Source of the DNA: Frankia sp. AgB1.9
GTDB lineage: Bacteria > Actinomycetota > Actinomycetes > Frankiales > Frankiaceae
Direction: 5' to 3'
Assembly: GCF_016786355.1 (NCBI RefSeq)
Contig: NZ_JADWYX010000054.1
Coordinates: 2,294 to 59,477 of the forward strand
Length of the DNA: 57,184 bases
Shown here: piece after piece, positions 42,965 to 51,487 of the stretch
How the letters are laid out: every line of letters starts with the position of its first letter
How positions within the stretch are numbered: the stretch's first letter is position 1
Translations under genes and position numbers: made by a program
The notes under the pieces: model-generated
What the model was told of the DNA's origin: nothing
Databases searched by the model: none
What the model saw: the letters and a program-made list of their open reading frames with translations, nothing else

Positions 42965-43039
42965 TGGGCGAGGTTCGGAACGGGCAGGCGGCCGGAGGCT
43001 GCGCTCGATCAGGCCCCGGAGGTCGGTTTCAGGCCGATG

Positions 43040-44620
43040 TCACAGCGGTATCGAGACGCCGCCGCTGCTCGCGCTGTCGTGCAGCTGGAGGTTCTTCAGC
43101 GTCCTTCCCGTCGGGATGTCGAAGACCAGGCGGCCGTGGACCGATGAGCCAGGGCCCACCTGCTGCCAGATCGTGTCGTCGATCAGGTAGAAACGGGCGA
43201 GGTAGTCGGCCGAGTGGAGACCGCCCGCCGAGTCGTAGGCGTACTGGCTGGTGCTCTCCAGCTGGCGCGCCGTCGAGCCCGTGTTGCGGACCGTCATGGT
43301 CACGAGGCAGAACTGGCCGCCCGGGCGCAGGGCCAGAAAGCCTGGTCCGAGTTGTTCGACGCCGCACTCGACGTCGTCGACCACAAACCGCAGCGACCCG
43401 TCCCGAAAACCGCCCGCGGTCGGCGAGACGCTCGGAGCGGCACTGCGGGTCGGTGACGCGGTCGACGTCGACGCGTCGGTAGACACGGCGGGCGTCGAAG
43501 CGCCGGTTGCCGCTGGCGGCGGCGCCTCGCCGCGCAACGCCGTCACCGACCAGATCGTCAGGAGTGCGGCCAGCAGCAGACCCACGGCGAGTACAGCGGG
43601 CCGCCAGGATCTGGGTCCGCCGAACCTCCGTCGAACGGCCTTCGTCGACGGCGGAGTCGGCAGAGTCGGTGGCGGGCTCGGCGGGCTCTCGGCAAGACCG
43701 AGCGCCTGGGCGACCGGCGCGGTCCTCCCGGCGCCCGGCTGGCGTTCGACCAGGTCCAGCAGCAGCTCCCGCGCCGCCGGGCGGCTCGCCGGATCCTTCG
43801 ACAGAGCAGCGCGAACGAGGTCCGCCAGCTCGCGGGGAAGCCCCACCAGATCCGCGTCGAGACCGGTGATCCGGTGCGCGAGATCGGGGTCGGTCTCACC
43901 GCCGAACGGGTGGCGCCCGGTGCCCGCGTAGGCGACGAGCATTCCCCAGGCGAAGACGTCGGTCGCCGGCCCGATGGGCTGGCCGGTCAGCTGCTCGGGC
44001 GCCATCCAGCCCGCCGAGCCGAATCCCCAGCCGGTCGGCCGCGCGAACGCACCGTCCAGCACCTGAGCGATCCCGAAGTCGATGACCCGAGGACCGGACA
44101 GCGAGAGAATCACATTGCCCGGCTTGAGATCCCGGTGCACCAGCCCGGCCCGGTGGATGGCGACCAACGCGGTCGCCACCCCGATAGCAAGGCCGGTAAG
44201 CGTGGACGAGCCGAGCGCTCCCCTGCTCGCGACGGCCTCGTCCAGCCGCTCGCCGGCGATGAACTCGGTCACCATGTACGGCGCGGCGGCCTCCGGGTCG
44301 GCGTCGAGAACCTCGGCCGTGCAGAAGGGCGCGACGCTGCGCGCCGCGTCGACCTCCTGCCGGAACCGGCGCCGGAACTCCTGGTCGCTGGCGAGGTCGG
44401 CCCGAATAACCTTCACCGCGACCGGGCGGCCGCCGGGACCCTGCGCGAAATAGACCGTGCCCATACCGCCCGCGCCCAGCCTGCCGAGGAGGACGTAGGG
44501 TCCGACGGAGGTCGGCTCATACGGCGCCAGCGGCTCGCCCGCGGTGAACGAGGGAGCTGTCGCCGAACCCACGCCCGTCAGGCTCCCCCGCTGCCCGGTC
44601 GTATCGCTGTCCGCGATCAT
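43040..44620 (-). CDS. membrane Ser/Thr protein kinase with DUF4352-like sensor
   Basis: 526 aa. The kinase domain (about 41-300) has the G-loop LGAGGMGTVY, Lys70, HRDLKPGN with Asp164 and DFG (181-183). After a Pro-rich linker comes one membrane helix (about 341-362) and a Ser/Thr/Ala-rich stalk, then an extracellular DUF4352-like Ig domain (about 400-526) with two cysteines (ECGVEQLG, QFCLVTM). This is the PknB-type layout with a sensor other than PASTA. It should phosphorylate cytoplasmic proteins in response to an external signal. The activation loop is short (GFGSAGWMAPEQ). Monocistronic. Confidence 0.93.
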   Translation of the reverse strand: MIADSDTTGQRGSLTGVGSATAPSFTAGEPLAPYEPTSVGPYVLLGRLGAGGMGTVYFAQGPGGRPVAVKVIRADLASDQEFRRRFRQEVDAARSVAPFCTAEVLDADPEAAAPYMVTEFIAGERLDEAVASRGALGSSTLTGLAIGVATALVAIHRAGLVHRDLKPGNVILSLSGPRVIDFGIAQVLDGAFARPTGWGFGSAGWMAPEQLTGQPIGPATDVFAWGMLVAYAGTGRHPFGGETDPDLAHRITGLDADLVGLPRELADLVRAALSKDPASRPAARELLLDLVERQPGAGRTAPVAQALGLAESPPSPPPTLPTPPSTKAVRRRFGGPRSWRPAVLAVGLLLAALLTIWSVTALRGEAPPPAATGASTPAVSTDASTSTASPTRSAAPSVSPTAGGFRDGSLRFVVDDVECGVEQLGPGFLALRPGGQFCLVTMTVRNTGSTARQLESTSQYAYDSAGGLHSADYLARFYLIDDTIWQQVGPGSSVHGRLVFDIPTGRTLKNLQLHDSASSGGVSIPL

Positions 44621-44849
44621 CGTGCGCCGCTCACCCCACCTTCGTCAGCGCCCGGTTCGTCGGCGCGTCCCGCTTCGCTCGTAATCTCCTCCGAAGGGTG
44701 GATCTCCGCATTCGCCTGACGCCGTCAACTGCCGCTACCACGGCAGCGGTACTCCGCCCGTTCGGCCACTACACCGGTGGTACTGACCGACCCGGCGATG
44801 GCGAGACCCGACGGGGCAACTGGAGTCCCGTGGTGTGTGCCGCCGGGCT

Positions 44850-46226
44850 CTAGGGCGCGCTGGCCAGCGCGCCAGCCAGCTCCGCCCGCGCCTTGGGGTG
44901 GGCGACGTGGCTGACAATCGCTTCGGCCTGCTGGCGGTGGCTGGCTCCCCATAGCGGGGCTGTCCCGTGCTCGCTGACGACGTAGCTGTGTTGAAAGCTC
45001 GTAGTAGGTTCCGCCAGCGCGGGCACCACCGTCGACGTGTCCGACTTCGCATGCCAGCTCGGCAGCGCGATCACCGCGCATCCGCGTGGAGCATGCAGCG
45101 ATCCCGCGACGAAGTCCGGCTGTCCTCCGAAGCCTGACCAGACACGCCCGCGGACGTAGGAGGCGTTGGCCTGGGCGTGCAGGTCGACCTGCAACGCGGT
45201 GTTGATCGACGTCATGCCGGGCTGCCGCGCGATCATGGCGGGATCGTTGACCGTTTCCGTGCGGAGCATCCGGACGCGCGGGTTGCGGTGTAGCCAGCTG
45301 TAAAGCTCCTGTGAGCCCAGGACGAAGCTGGTGACGAGGTTGCTCGTTGCCGCCAGAGCGCCCGACCGCTCCAGGCCGAGCACGCCGTCCGAGAAGGTCT
45401 CGGTCCACACTCGCAGGCCGCGGCGACCGGTCAGCGCCGCCGCCGTGGCGTTGGGAACCGCGCCGATTCCCAACTGCACGGTGGCACCGTCGTGCACGAG
45501 GCCGGCGACGCGTTCCCCGCGGGCGCTCGTGGTGGCGTCCGGCCGCGCGGCCGGAGGGCTCGGCAGCGGAAGGTCGACCTCGATGGCGACGTCGACCGCG
45601 TCGACCGGCAGCTCGCCGTCACCCAGGGTGTAGGGCATGCGGGCGTTCACCTGCGCGACGACTATCCCGCCGGCTCTGCGTGCCGCTTCGATCGCGGCCG
45701 GCAGGATGTTGACCTCCGTGCCGAGCGACACCTTCCCCTCGACCGGCGGGCTGGTGTGTACGACGACCACGTCCGGCCGGTACGGCCCGGCCAGCAGCCG
45801 AGGTACCAGACTCAGCCGGGCAGGCACGTATTCCAGGTCCGGCTGGCCGCGCATGCCCGGTCCTACGAACGGCGTCACCGGGATGACCCCGGACCGGGCT
45901 GGCAGTCCCGGCTGACCGTTGAGCACGAACAGCCGGTAGGACGGCACGACGGCGTCGACTGCTCCCAGGGCGACCGTCGGAGTCGCCCAGTTGCCCGAGG
46001 CAACCACGACCGGCAGCCGGCCGCCCGCCCTGCCTGCCAGAGACGAGGCGACGACGGCACCGAGGGCGGAATGGGCGACCATGCGCATGTCCGTCATCGT
46101 CACCGACGGGCGAAAGTCCGCGCCCGGAGGGTGCTTTGGGCTGCGACCGCAGCAGGTCGTGCCGCGGTCGCCGCCGATGAGGTGTTCGAGGACATCCGCC
46201 ACAGGCCGACGCCGGGTTGGCCTCAT
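44850..46226 (-). CDS. acetyl-CoA hydrolase/transferase family protein
   Basis: About 458 aa from ATG at 46226; a GTG at 46202 is an alternative, and neither has a strong ribosome binding site. The family-I CoA-transferase pattern is clear: EVNILPAAIEAARRAGG, VQLGIGAVPNATAAAL, then the catalytic Glu in VWTETFSDG, and C-terminal VVSEHGTAPLWG. Relatives are 4-hydroxybutyrate CoA-transferase, acetyl-CoA hydrolase and succinyl-CoA:acetate CoA-transferase. It follows the universal stress protein gene by 16 bp and is probably co-transcribed. The acyl specificity is unknown. Confidence 0.85.
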   Translation of the reverse strand: MRPTRRRPVADVLEHLIGGDRGTTCCGRSPKHPPGADFRPSVTMTDMRMVAHSALGAVVASSLAGRAGGRLPVVVASGNWATPTVALGAVDAVVPSYRLFVLNGQPGLPARSGVIPVTPFVGPGMRGQPDLEYVPARLSLVPRLLAGPYRPDVVVVHTSPPVEGKVSLGTEVNILPAAIEAARRAGGIVVAQVNARMPYTLGDGELPVDAVDVAIEVDLPLPSPPAARPDATTSARGERVAGLVHDGATVQLGIGAVPNATAAALTGRRGLRVWTETFSDGVLGLERSGALAATSNLVTSFVLGSQELYSWLHRNPRVRMLRTETVNDPAMIARQPGMTSINTALQVDLHAQANASYVRGRVWSGFGGQPDFVAGSLHAPRGCAVIALPSWHAKSDTSTVVPALAEPTTSFQHSYVVSEHGTAPLWGASHRQQAEAIVSHVAHPKARAELAGALASAP

Positions 46227-46242
46227 CGGCGGGACGGAGGAG

Positions 46243-47226
46243 TCAGGGGGTGCCGGCGTCGACCACCGCGAGCGACCCGATGCCCTCGGCCACGACGCGC
46301 TCGTCGGTTTCGGAACGGACGGGGACCTTCTCGGGGCGCACAACGGCGACGTCGCTGGCCGCGTGCAGGACGCACTGGTGGCTCACGGAGCCGAGCAACA
46401 GCCGCGCGAAACCGCCGTGCCCTCGGGTGCCCACGACGAGTAGCTGGGCCTCGCGCGCCTCCCGGGTCAGGGCGCGCACCGCCGAGTCGGGCGAGACGAC
46501 GGTGTCGACCGTGACGTCCGGCGCCCCCGCCAGGCCCTGCTTGACCGCCTGGTCGAGGATGCCGGCCGCCTGGCGGGCCAGGGCGCCCTGCGCGTCGACG
46601 AGCACCTCGGCGTACATCGGGTCGTAGCCACCCCAGGCATTCACCACCCGCAGTGGCACGCCGCGGATCGCCGCGGCGTGTGCCGCCCAGCGCAGCGCGG
46701 CCAGCGAGAGATCCGACCCGTCGATACCGACGACGACCGGACGGCCGTCGGGCTCGACGGCCGCGGCGCGGGAGCGGACGACGACGACGGGAACCGGCGC
46801 GTGGTGCACGATGCCCTGGCTGACGGAGCCGGCGGTCAGCCGGTGGACGGGGCCGTGGCCGCGTTCGCCGACGACCAGCAGGTCATAGTTCCGGGCCGCC
46901 GCCGTCACCGCCGGCACCGGGTCGCCCCGGACGACGAGCCGGCGCAGCTCGATCCCGGCCGTCGGCGCGTCAACCCGCTTGATGCTGCGCTCCAGCATCT
47001 CCCCGGCTGCCTCGGCGAGCCCGTCCCGGTCAGCTCGCGTCGCCGCGTCCAGCACTCCGGCGGGCAGGCCGTCGCCGCTCCAGGCCAGCAGCGCCGTCAC
47101 CGTCGGCGCCGGGCTCCCTGCCGCGCCGGAGGCCCACAGCCCCGCCTCCCGAAGCGCCCACCGCAACGCGGCCTCAGAGCCGGCAGATCCGTCGACCCCG
47201 ACGAGAATGCGCACCGAGCTGTCCAT
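46243..47226 (-). CDS. tandem universal stress protein (UspA)
   Basis: About 327 aa; the ATG at 47226 has GGAG 8 nt upstream. Two Usp domains: residues ~5-150 (ILVGVDGSAGSEAALRWA ... VVGERGHGPVHRLTAGSVS) and ~160-300 (VVVGIDGSDLSLAALRWA ... VVGTRGHGGFARLLLGSVS). Both have the G-x-x-G-x9-G-S ATP-binding signature, so it belongs to the nucleotide-binding class common in mycobacterial dormancy regulons. A ~25-residue tail follows. Coupling to the CoA-transferase gene downstream suggests joint expression under energy or hypoxic stress; no regulator site was recognised upstream. Confidence 0.92.
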   Translation of the reverse strand: MDSSVRILVGVDGSAGSEAALRWALREAGLWASGAAGSPAPTVTALLAWSGDGLPAGVLDAATRADRDGLAEAAGEMLERSIKRVDAPTAGIELRRLVVRGDPVPAVTAAARNYDLLVVGERGHGPVHRLTAGSVSQGIVHHAPVPVVVVRSRAAAVEPDGRPVVVGIDGSDLSLAALRWAAHAAAIRGVPLRVVNAWGGYDPMYAEVLVDAQGALARQAAGILDQAVKQGLAGAPDVTVDTVVSPDSAVRALTREAREAQLLVVGTRGHGGFARLLLGSVSHQCVLHAASDVAVVRPEKVPVRSETDERVVAEGIGSLAVVDAGTP

Positions 47227-47510
47227 GTCCCACACTCCAGGTCCGTCCGGTATCCGCCGTTTCTCTCGTCGTCGCCTCGACGCGGGGACGCGGCGTCGTC
47301 GATCGCGGCTGCCGTCGACAGCTAACGGAGATCGACTCGGTATGAATGTCCCACCGCGGCCAGTCGGTGAACCTCTGTCACCCGGCCACCCGTGACGGAG
47401 CGTTCGTCCCGCCCACCAGGGGTCCGATCGGCCCGAGCGAGCGGTGACTCCCGGCCTTCTCCTAGATTCTTCCCAGGGAATTCCCAGCTTCCGCCGCCAT
47501 CGTCGGTGTC

Positions 47511-49085
47511 ATGAGCGCCAGCCGGGTCCCGCCGGACGAGACGATGACGCCTTCCGGGAGAACGACGACGTCCGGGCCGACCCGCGGTCGGTCGGCCGAT
47601 CGGTCGCCGACGATGCCCTCGCCGACGATGCCCTCACCGACGATGCCGAGCCAACGTGTCGACGCCGCGGCGGCGACCAGGCCGTCGCGACGGCCGGAAG
47701 GTCGTCCAGCCCTGGGCGGGACCGGCGGGGCGCCGTCGGTCTGGGTTGCCCGGCGGTCGGCGGGCTGGCGAGGGCGGCTCGCGGTGCGGGCGGGACTCGT
47801 GGCCTGGGGGCTTGTCGTCGTGGCGCTGTGGTGGACGGGCACCGCGGCGAGCAGCGTGCACGGCGGCGCCGCGATCCTGACCGACCTCGGCCGGGTCTGC
47901 GGCCTGCTCGCGGCCTATCTGATGCTGGTCGAGCTGCTGCTCATGGCGCGCGTGCCAGTTCTTGAACGGGCCGTCGGGCTGGACCGGCTGGCCGGCTGGC
48001 ACCGGGGCCTGGGAACGAACATCGTCGTGCTGATGGTCAGCCACGTGCTGTTGATCGTCTGGGGCTACGGGCTGACGGACCATCACCAGCCGGTCTCCGA
48101 GCTGGTCACCGTCCTCACGACCTACCCGGACATGTGGAAGGCGACGATCGGCACCCTGCTCTTCGTCGCCGTCGGGGTGGCCAGCGCCCGGCGCCTGCGC
48201 CCACGTGTCTCCTACGAGGTCTGGTACCTGCTCCACCTGACGGTGTACGCATCGGTCCTGTTGGTTTATGGCCACCAGACGGCGAACGGCGCGGAGTTCG
48301 TCGGTCATCCGGTGAACCGCACGCTGTGGCAGCTCATGTACGTCGCGGTCGCGGCCTGCCTGGTGATCTGGCGGCTCGCCCTGCCACTCGCCAAGATCGC
48401 CCGCCACGGGATGCGGGTGGAGCGGGTGGTCGAGGAGGCGCCCGGCGTCGTCTCGGTCTGGATTCGGGGGCGGCACCTGGACCGGCTGGGAGTCCAGTCG
48501 GGCCAGTTCCTGCTCTGGCGGTTCCTCGCGCCGGGCCACTGGCTGACGGCCCATCCGTATTCCCTGTCCGCCCCGCCGCGGGCGCGCCAGGTACGGATCA
48601 CGGTCAAGGCTGCCGGCGACCATTCCGCCTCGATCGCCCAGCTTCGCCCTGGCACGTTTGTCGTCGCCGAGGGTCCGTTCGGCCATTTCACCGCCGAGCG
48701 GGCGACTCGCGGCAAGGCGCTTCTCATCGCCGGCGGCAGCGGGATCGGGCCGGTGCGGGCGCTCGCCGAGGAACTCGCCGCCCGTGGCGACGACGTCATC
48801 GTCGTCCACCGGGCGCGTGACGTACGGGACCTCGCGCTCTGGCCCGAGCTCAGGAAGATGGCCCAGGAACGACGCCTGCTCGTGCACGGCGTCGTCGGCT
48901 CCCGGAAGGACCTCGGCTACGACCCTCTTGCCGCCGATCTGGTCGAGGCGTCGGTGCCCGACGTCATCGAACGGGACGTCTTCATCTGCGGCCCGGCCGG
49001 TCTGACCCGGGGACTGGTCCGCTCGCTTCGGCTTCTCGGCCTGCCGGACGAGCAGATCCACACGGAGGACTTCTCCCTTCGGTGA
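47511..49085 (+). CDS. ferric-reductase-like membrane flavoprotein oxidoreductase
   Basis: 524 aa. The first ~75 residues are polar and carry three copies of S-P-T-M-P (about residues 32-47). Membrane helices between ~90 and 300 form the ferric-reductase-like heme domain, with histidines in GWHRGLG, VSHVLL and LLHLTVYA/GHQ as heme ligands. The cytoplasmic half is a ferredoxin-reductase-type FAD/NAD domain: HPYSLS (FAD), GGSGIGPVRAL (NAD) and CGPAGLTRGLV. It should move electrons from NAD(P)H across the membrane to the FMN-binding protein encoded next. First gene of a five-gene cluster. No strong ribosome binding site; the start is uncertain. Confidence 0.88.
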   Translation: MSASRVPPDETMTPSGRTTTSGPTRGRSADRSPTMPSPTMPSPTMPSQRVDAAAATRPSRRPEGRPALGGTGGAPSVWVARRSAGWRGRLAVRAGLVAWGLVVVALWWTGTAASSVHGGAAILTDLGRVCGLLAAYLMLVELLLMARVPVLERAVGLDRLAGWHRGLGTNIVVLMVSHVLLIVWGYGLTDHHQPVSELVTVLTTYPDMWKATIGTLLFVAVGVASARRLRPRVSYEVWYLLHLTVYASVLLVYGHQTANGAEFVGHPVNRTLWQLMYVAVAACLVIWRLALPLAKIARHGMRVERVVEEAPGVVSVWIRGRHLDRLGVQSGQFLLWRFLAPGHWLTAHPYSLSAPPRARQVRITVKAAGDHSASIAQLRPGTFVVAEGPFGHFTAERATRGKALLIAGGSGIGPVRALAEELAARGDDVIVVHRARDVRDLALWPELRKMAQERRLLVHGVVGSRKDLGYDPLAADLVEASVPDVIERDVFICGPAGLTRGLVRSLRLLGLPDEQIHTEDFSLR

Positions 49086-49218
49086 CAACCGCCCTCCTGG
49101 AATCTCGTTCGTGCCCGTCGCTGTCGGCTGGTCGGATCGATCTTCTTCATCTGTCGGAAGGAGGTGAGCGGCGCCTCATGCCGGCCACCAATGGCCGGAC
49201 CTGACGCCGCGACCTCGT

Positions 49219-49794
49219 ATGAACCTCAACGCCGGGAAGGCCCACCGGGCTCGCCTTGGTCTTGCCAGTCTGCTGGGTGCCGTCGTCGTGGTCGTGGCGG
49301 GAAAGGCCGCGGCAGGGCACGGCGAGCAGAGCGCCGCGGCGGTCTCCATGCCGGCCGCCACGACGCGGGCGGGGCAACCGGCGCCGAGCGGCAGCCCGAG
49401 TCCCGTCGCAGCGGCCACCACGGGTCCGACGTCCACGTCCGCCAGCACCGCCACGCCCGCAGCAGGGTCGGCCACGATGAGCGCGTCGTCCGGCGCGGGC
49501 TCCTCGGGATCGGCCGGCAAGCGGACGGTCGTCGGAGACGTGGAGGACACCCGATATGGAGCGGTGCAGGTCGAGCTGGTGCTCTCCGGGCGGACCATCA
49601 CCGATGTCATCGCCCTACAGGTGCCGAACCGGGAAAGGCGCGACATCGAGATCAACGACCAGGCGGTGCCGATCCTGCGCCAGGAGGTGCTCTCCGCGCA
49701 GAGCGCCAAGATCGACGCCGTGTCCGGTGCCTCCTTCACCAGCAGCGGGTACGCGTGGTCGGTGCAGTCCGCCATCGACAAGGCCGGGCTCTAG
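49219..49794 (+). CDS. exported FMN-binding domain protein
   Basis: 191 aa. A single hydrophobic N-terminal helix (about 13-32) anchors or exports it, and a ~70-residue Ala/Ser/Thr/Pro linker spans the envelope. The FMN_bind domain occupies residues ~102-191 and ends D-A-V-S-G-A-S-F-T-S, where Thr174 is the expected attachment site for FMN by phosphoester bond. This is the RnfG/NqrC-type covalent flavin carrier. The gene for the attaching enzyme ApbE starts 2 bp downstream and the presumed electron donor is just upstream, so the protein is likely a terminal extracytoplasmic redox carrier. Confidence 0.9.
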   Translation: MNLNAGKAHRARLGLASLLGAVVVVVAGKAAAGHGEQSAAAVSMPAATTRAGQPAPSGSPSPVAAATTGPTSTSASTATPAAGSATMSASSGAGSSGSAGKRTVVGDVEDTRYGAVQVELVLSGRTITDVIALQVPNRERRDIEINDQAVPILRQEVLSAQSAKIDAVSGASFTSSGYAWSVQSAIDKAGL

Positions 49795-49796
49795 CC

Positions 49797-50720
49797 GTGA
49801 GCGGCCACCCGACAGCGGGGCCCGTCGACGAGGAGCGGCTGGGCCTGGTCCGAGCCGAGCCCGTGATGGGGACGCTCGTCAGCATCGACGTCCGCTTCCC
49901 GGTGGGGCCGGCGTCCTCGGGCCGGACCTGGGCACGGGTGCGAGGGCCGGCCGCCGTGGACGTGGCCATGGCGGCCGCGGTCGGCGCGCTGCACCGGGCG
50001 GACGAGGACTTCAGCACCTTCAAGCCGACGTCCTGGGTGTCGAGGCTTCGGCGCGACGAGATCAGCCTCGACGACTGCCCGAGGCAGGTCCAGGAGGTGT
50101 TTCGGCTCGCTGCCACCTGCCGGGACCGGACCAGCGGCTACTTCGACCCTGGGTGGCGCGCCGACGGCACGCTCGATCCGACGGGCCTCGTCAAGGGCTG
50201 GGCCGCGGACACGGCGTCAGCCGCGCTGACGGCTGCCGGCCTGACGACCCACTGCGTCAACGCGGCGGGCGACCTCCGGGTCCGGGGGCGGCCGGGCCCG
50301 AGGAGACCGTGGCGAGTCGGCATCGCGGACCCCCTCCACCGCGGGCGGTTCGTGGCCGTCGTCGAAGGAACGGAGCTGGCCGTCGCCACGTCCGGCACCG
50401 CGGAGCAGGGAGATCACATCGTGAACCCGCGCACCGGCGCGGCCGCTTCGGGTCTCGCCTCGGTCACCGTCGTGGGGCCGGACCTGGCTGTGGCCGACGC
50501 CTACGCCACCGCGGCCGTCGCCGCGGGGAGGGACGCGACGGGCCTGCTCAGGGACCTTGCCCGCGACGGATGGGAGTGGCTTGCCGTCGAGGACTCGGGG
50601 AAGCTGACCTACTCGGCCGGCTTCAGGCGGCACGCGGACGGCCTCGTCGTGGCCAGCTTCGCCGAGGCCCCCGCTGAGCACCGCCCGTCGTCAGGTGCGG
50701 GAGCGACACTGGGCAGGTGA
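49797..50720 (+). CDS. apbE: FAD:protein FMN transferase (ApbE)
   Basis: 307 aa from GTG at 49797, 2 bp after the previous stop. The motifs follow ApbE order: EPVMGTLVSIDV, FKPTSWVSRLR, LDPTGLVKGWAAD (Mg/FAD site), CVNAAGDLRVRG, VATSGTAEQGDHIVNPRTG and a metal-binding D-A-Y-A-T-A. It has no signal peptide or lipobox, unlike many ApbE proteins, so attachment may occur before export or by an unrecognised route. It transfers FMN from FAD to the Ser/Thr of the FMN-binding partner. Its stop overlaps the response regulator start (GTGA). Confidence 0.92.
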   Translation: MSGHPTAGPVDEERLGLVRAEPVMGTLVSIDVRFPVGPASSGRTWARVRGPAAVDVAMAAAVGALHRADEDFSTFKPTSWVSRLRRDEISLDDCPRQVQEVFRLAATCRDRTSGYFDPGWRADGTLDPTGLVKGWAADTASAALTAAGLTTHCVNAAGDLRVRGRPGPRRPWRVGIADPLHRGRFVAVVEGTELAVATSGTAEQGDHIVNPRTGAAASGLASVTVVGPDLAVADAYATAAVAAGRDATGLLRDLARDGWEWLAVEDSGKLTYSAGFRRHADGLVVASFAEAPAEHRPSSGAGATLGR

Positions 50721-51472
50721 TGGCGCGGGTGACGGACATTTCGCCGACCACTCCGGCTTCGCCGGGGGACGCGGCGGACGAGCGAGCACGGGTTCTGGTC
50801 GTCGACGACGAGGAGGCCATCACCGATCTTGTCGCGATGGCCCTTCGATATGAGGGATTCAAGGTGGACACCGTGCAGTCGGGCCAGGCCGCGTTGACCA
50901 AGGTCGCGCTCGCTCCGCCGGACCTTCTGGTACTCGACGTCATGCTCGCCGACATTGACGGCTTCGCGGTCTGCGAGCGGCTGCGGAGTGCCGGCCATGA
51001 CGTTCCGACGTTGTTTCTCACCGCTCGTGACACCACCCAGGACAAGGTCCGGGGTCTGACGCTCGGTGGCGACGACTACGTGACCAAGCCGTTCGCCGTG
51101 TCCGAGCTGGTCGCGCGGGTCCGTGCCATCCTTCGGCGGACCGGAACCGGGGCGGTCTGCGACGAAGGTCCGGCTCCGCTGCGTTTCGCCGACCTGGAGC
51201 TCGACCCACGAACGCGGGAGGTCCGTCGAGCGGGACGGATGATCGAGCTGACCGTCACCGAATACCGCCTGCTCCATTACCTGATGACCAATGCACGCAC
51301 CGTGCTGACCCGGGCCCAGCTCCTCGACCACGTCTGGGGCCACGACTTCGGCGGCGACGGCGGCGTCCTGGAGACCTACATCAGCTATCTACGCCGCAAG
51401 ACCGACAACGTCGACCCGCCGTTGATCCACACCGTGCGCGGGGTCGGCTACGTGCTCCGCCTGCCGCGCTGA
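50717..51472 (+). CDS. OmpR-family response regulator
   Basis: 251 aa from GTG at 50717 overlapping ApbE (an ATG at 50720 is equally possible). Receiver domain: D30-D31 pocket, phosphorylated Asp74 in LVLDVML, Lys124 in YVTKPF. The C-terminal winged helix has LTVTEYRLLHYLM, the recognition helix region (VLETYISYLRRKTD) and terminal TVRGVGYVLR. It pairs with the histidine kinase at 51488. Being in the flavin cluster it probably regulates the electron-transfer genes. Confidence 0.95.
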   Translation: MMARVTDISPTTPASPGDAADERARVLVVDDEEAITDLVAMALRYEGFKVDTVQSGQAALTKVALAPPDLLVLDVMLADIDGFAVCERLRSAGHDVPTLFLTARDTTQDKVRGLTLGGDDYVTKPFAVSELVARVRAILRRTGTGAVCDEGPAPLRFADLELDPRTREVRRAGRMIELTVTEYRLLHYLMTNARTVLTRAQLLDHVWGHDFGGDGGVLETYISYLRRKTDNVDPPLIHTVRGVGYVLRLPR

Positions 51473-51487
51473 GCTGGGACAACCGTC

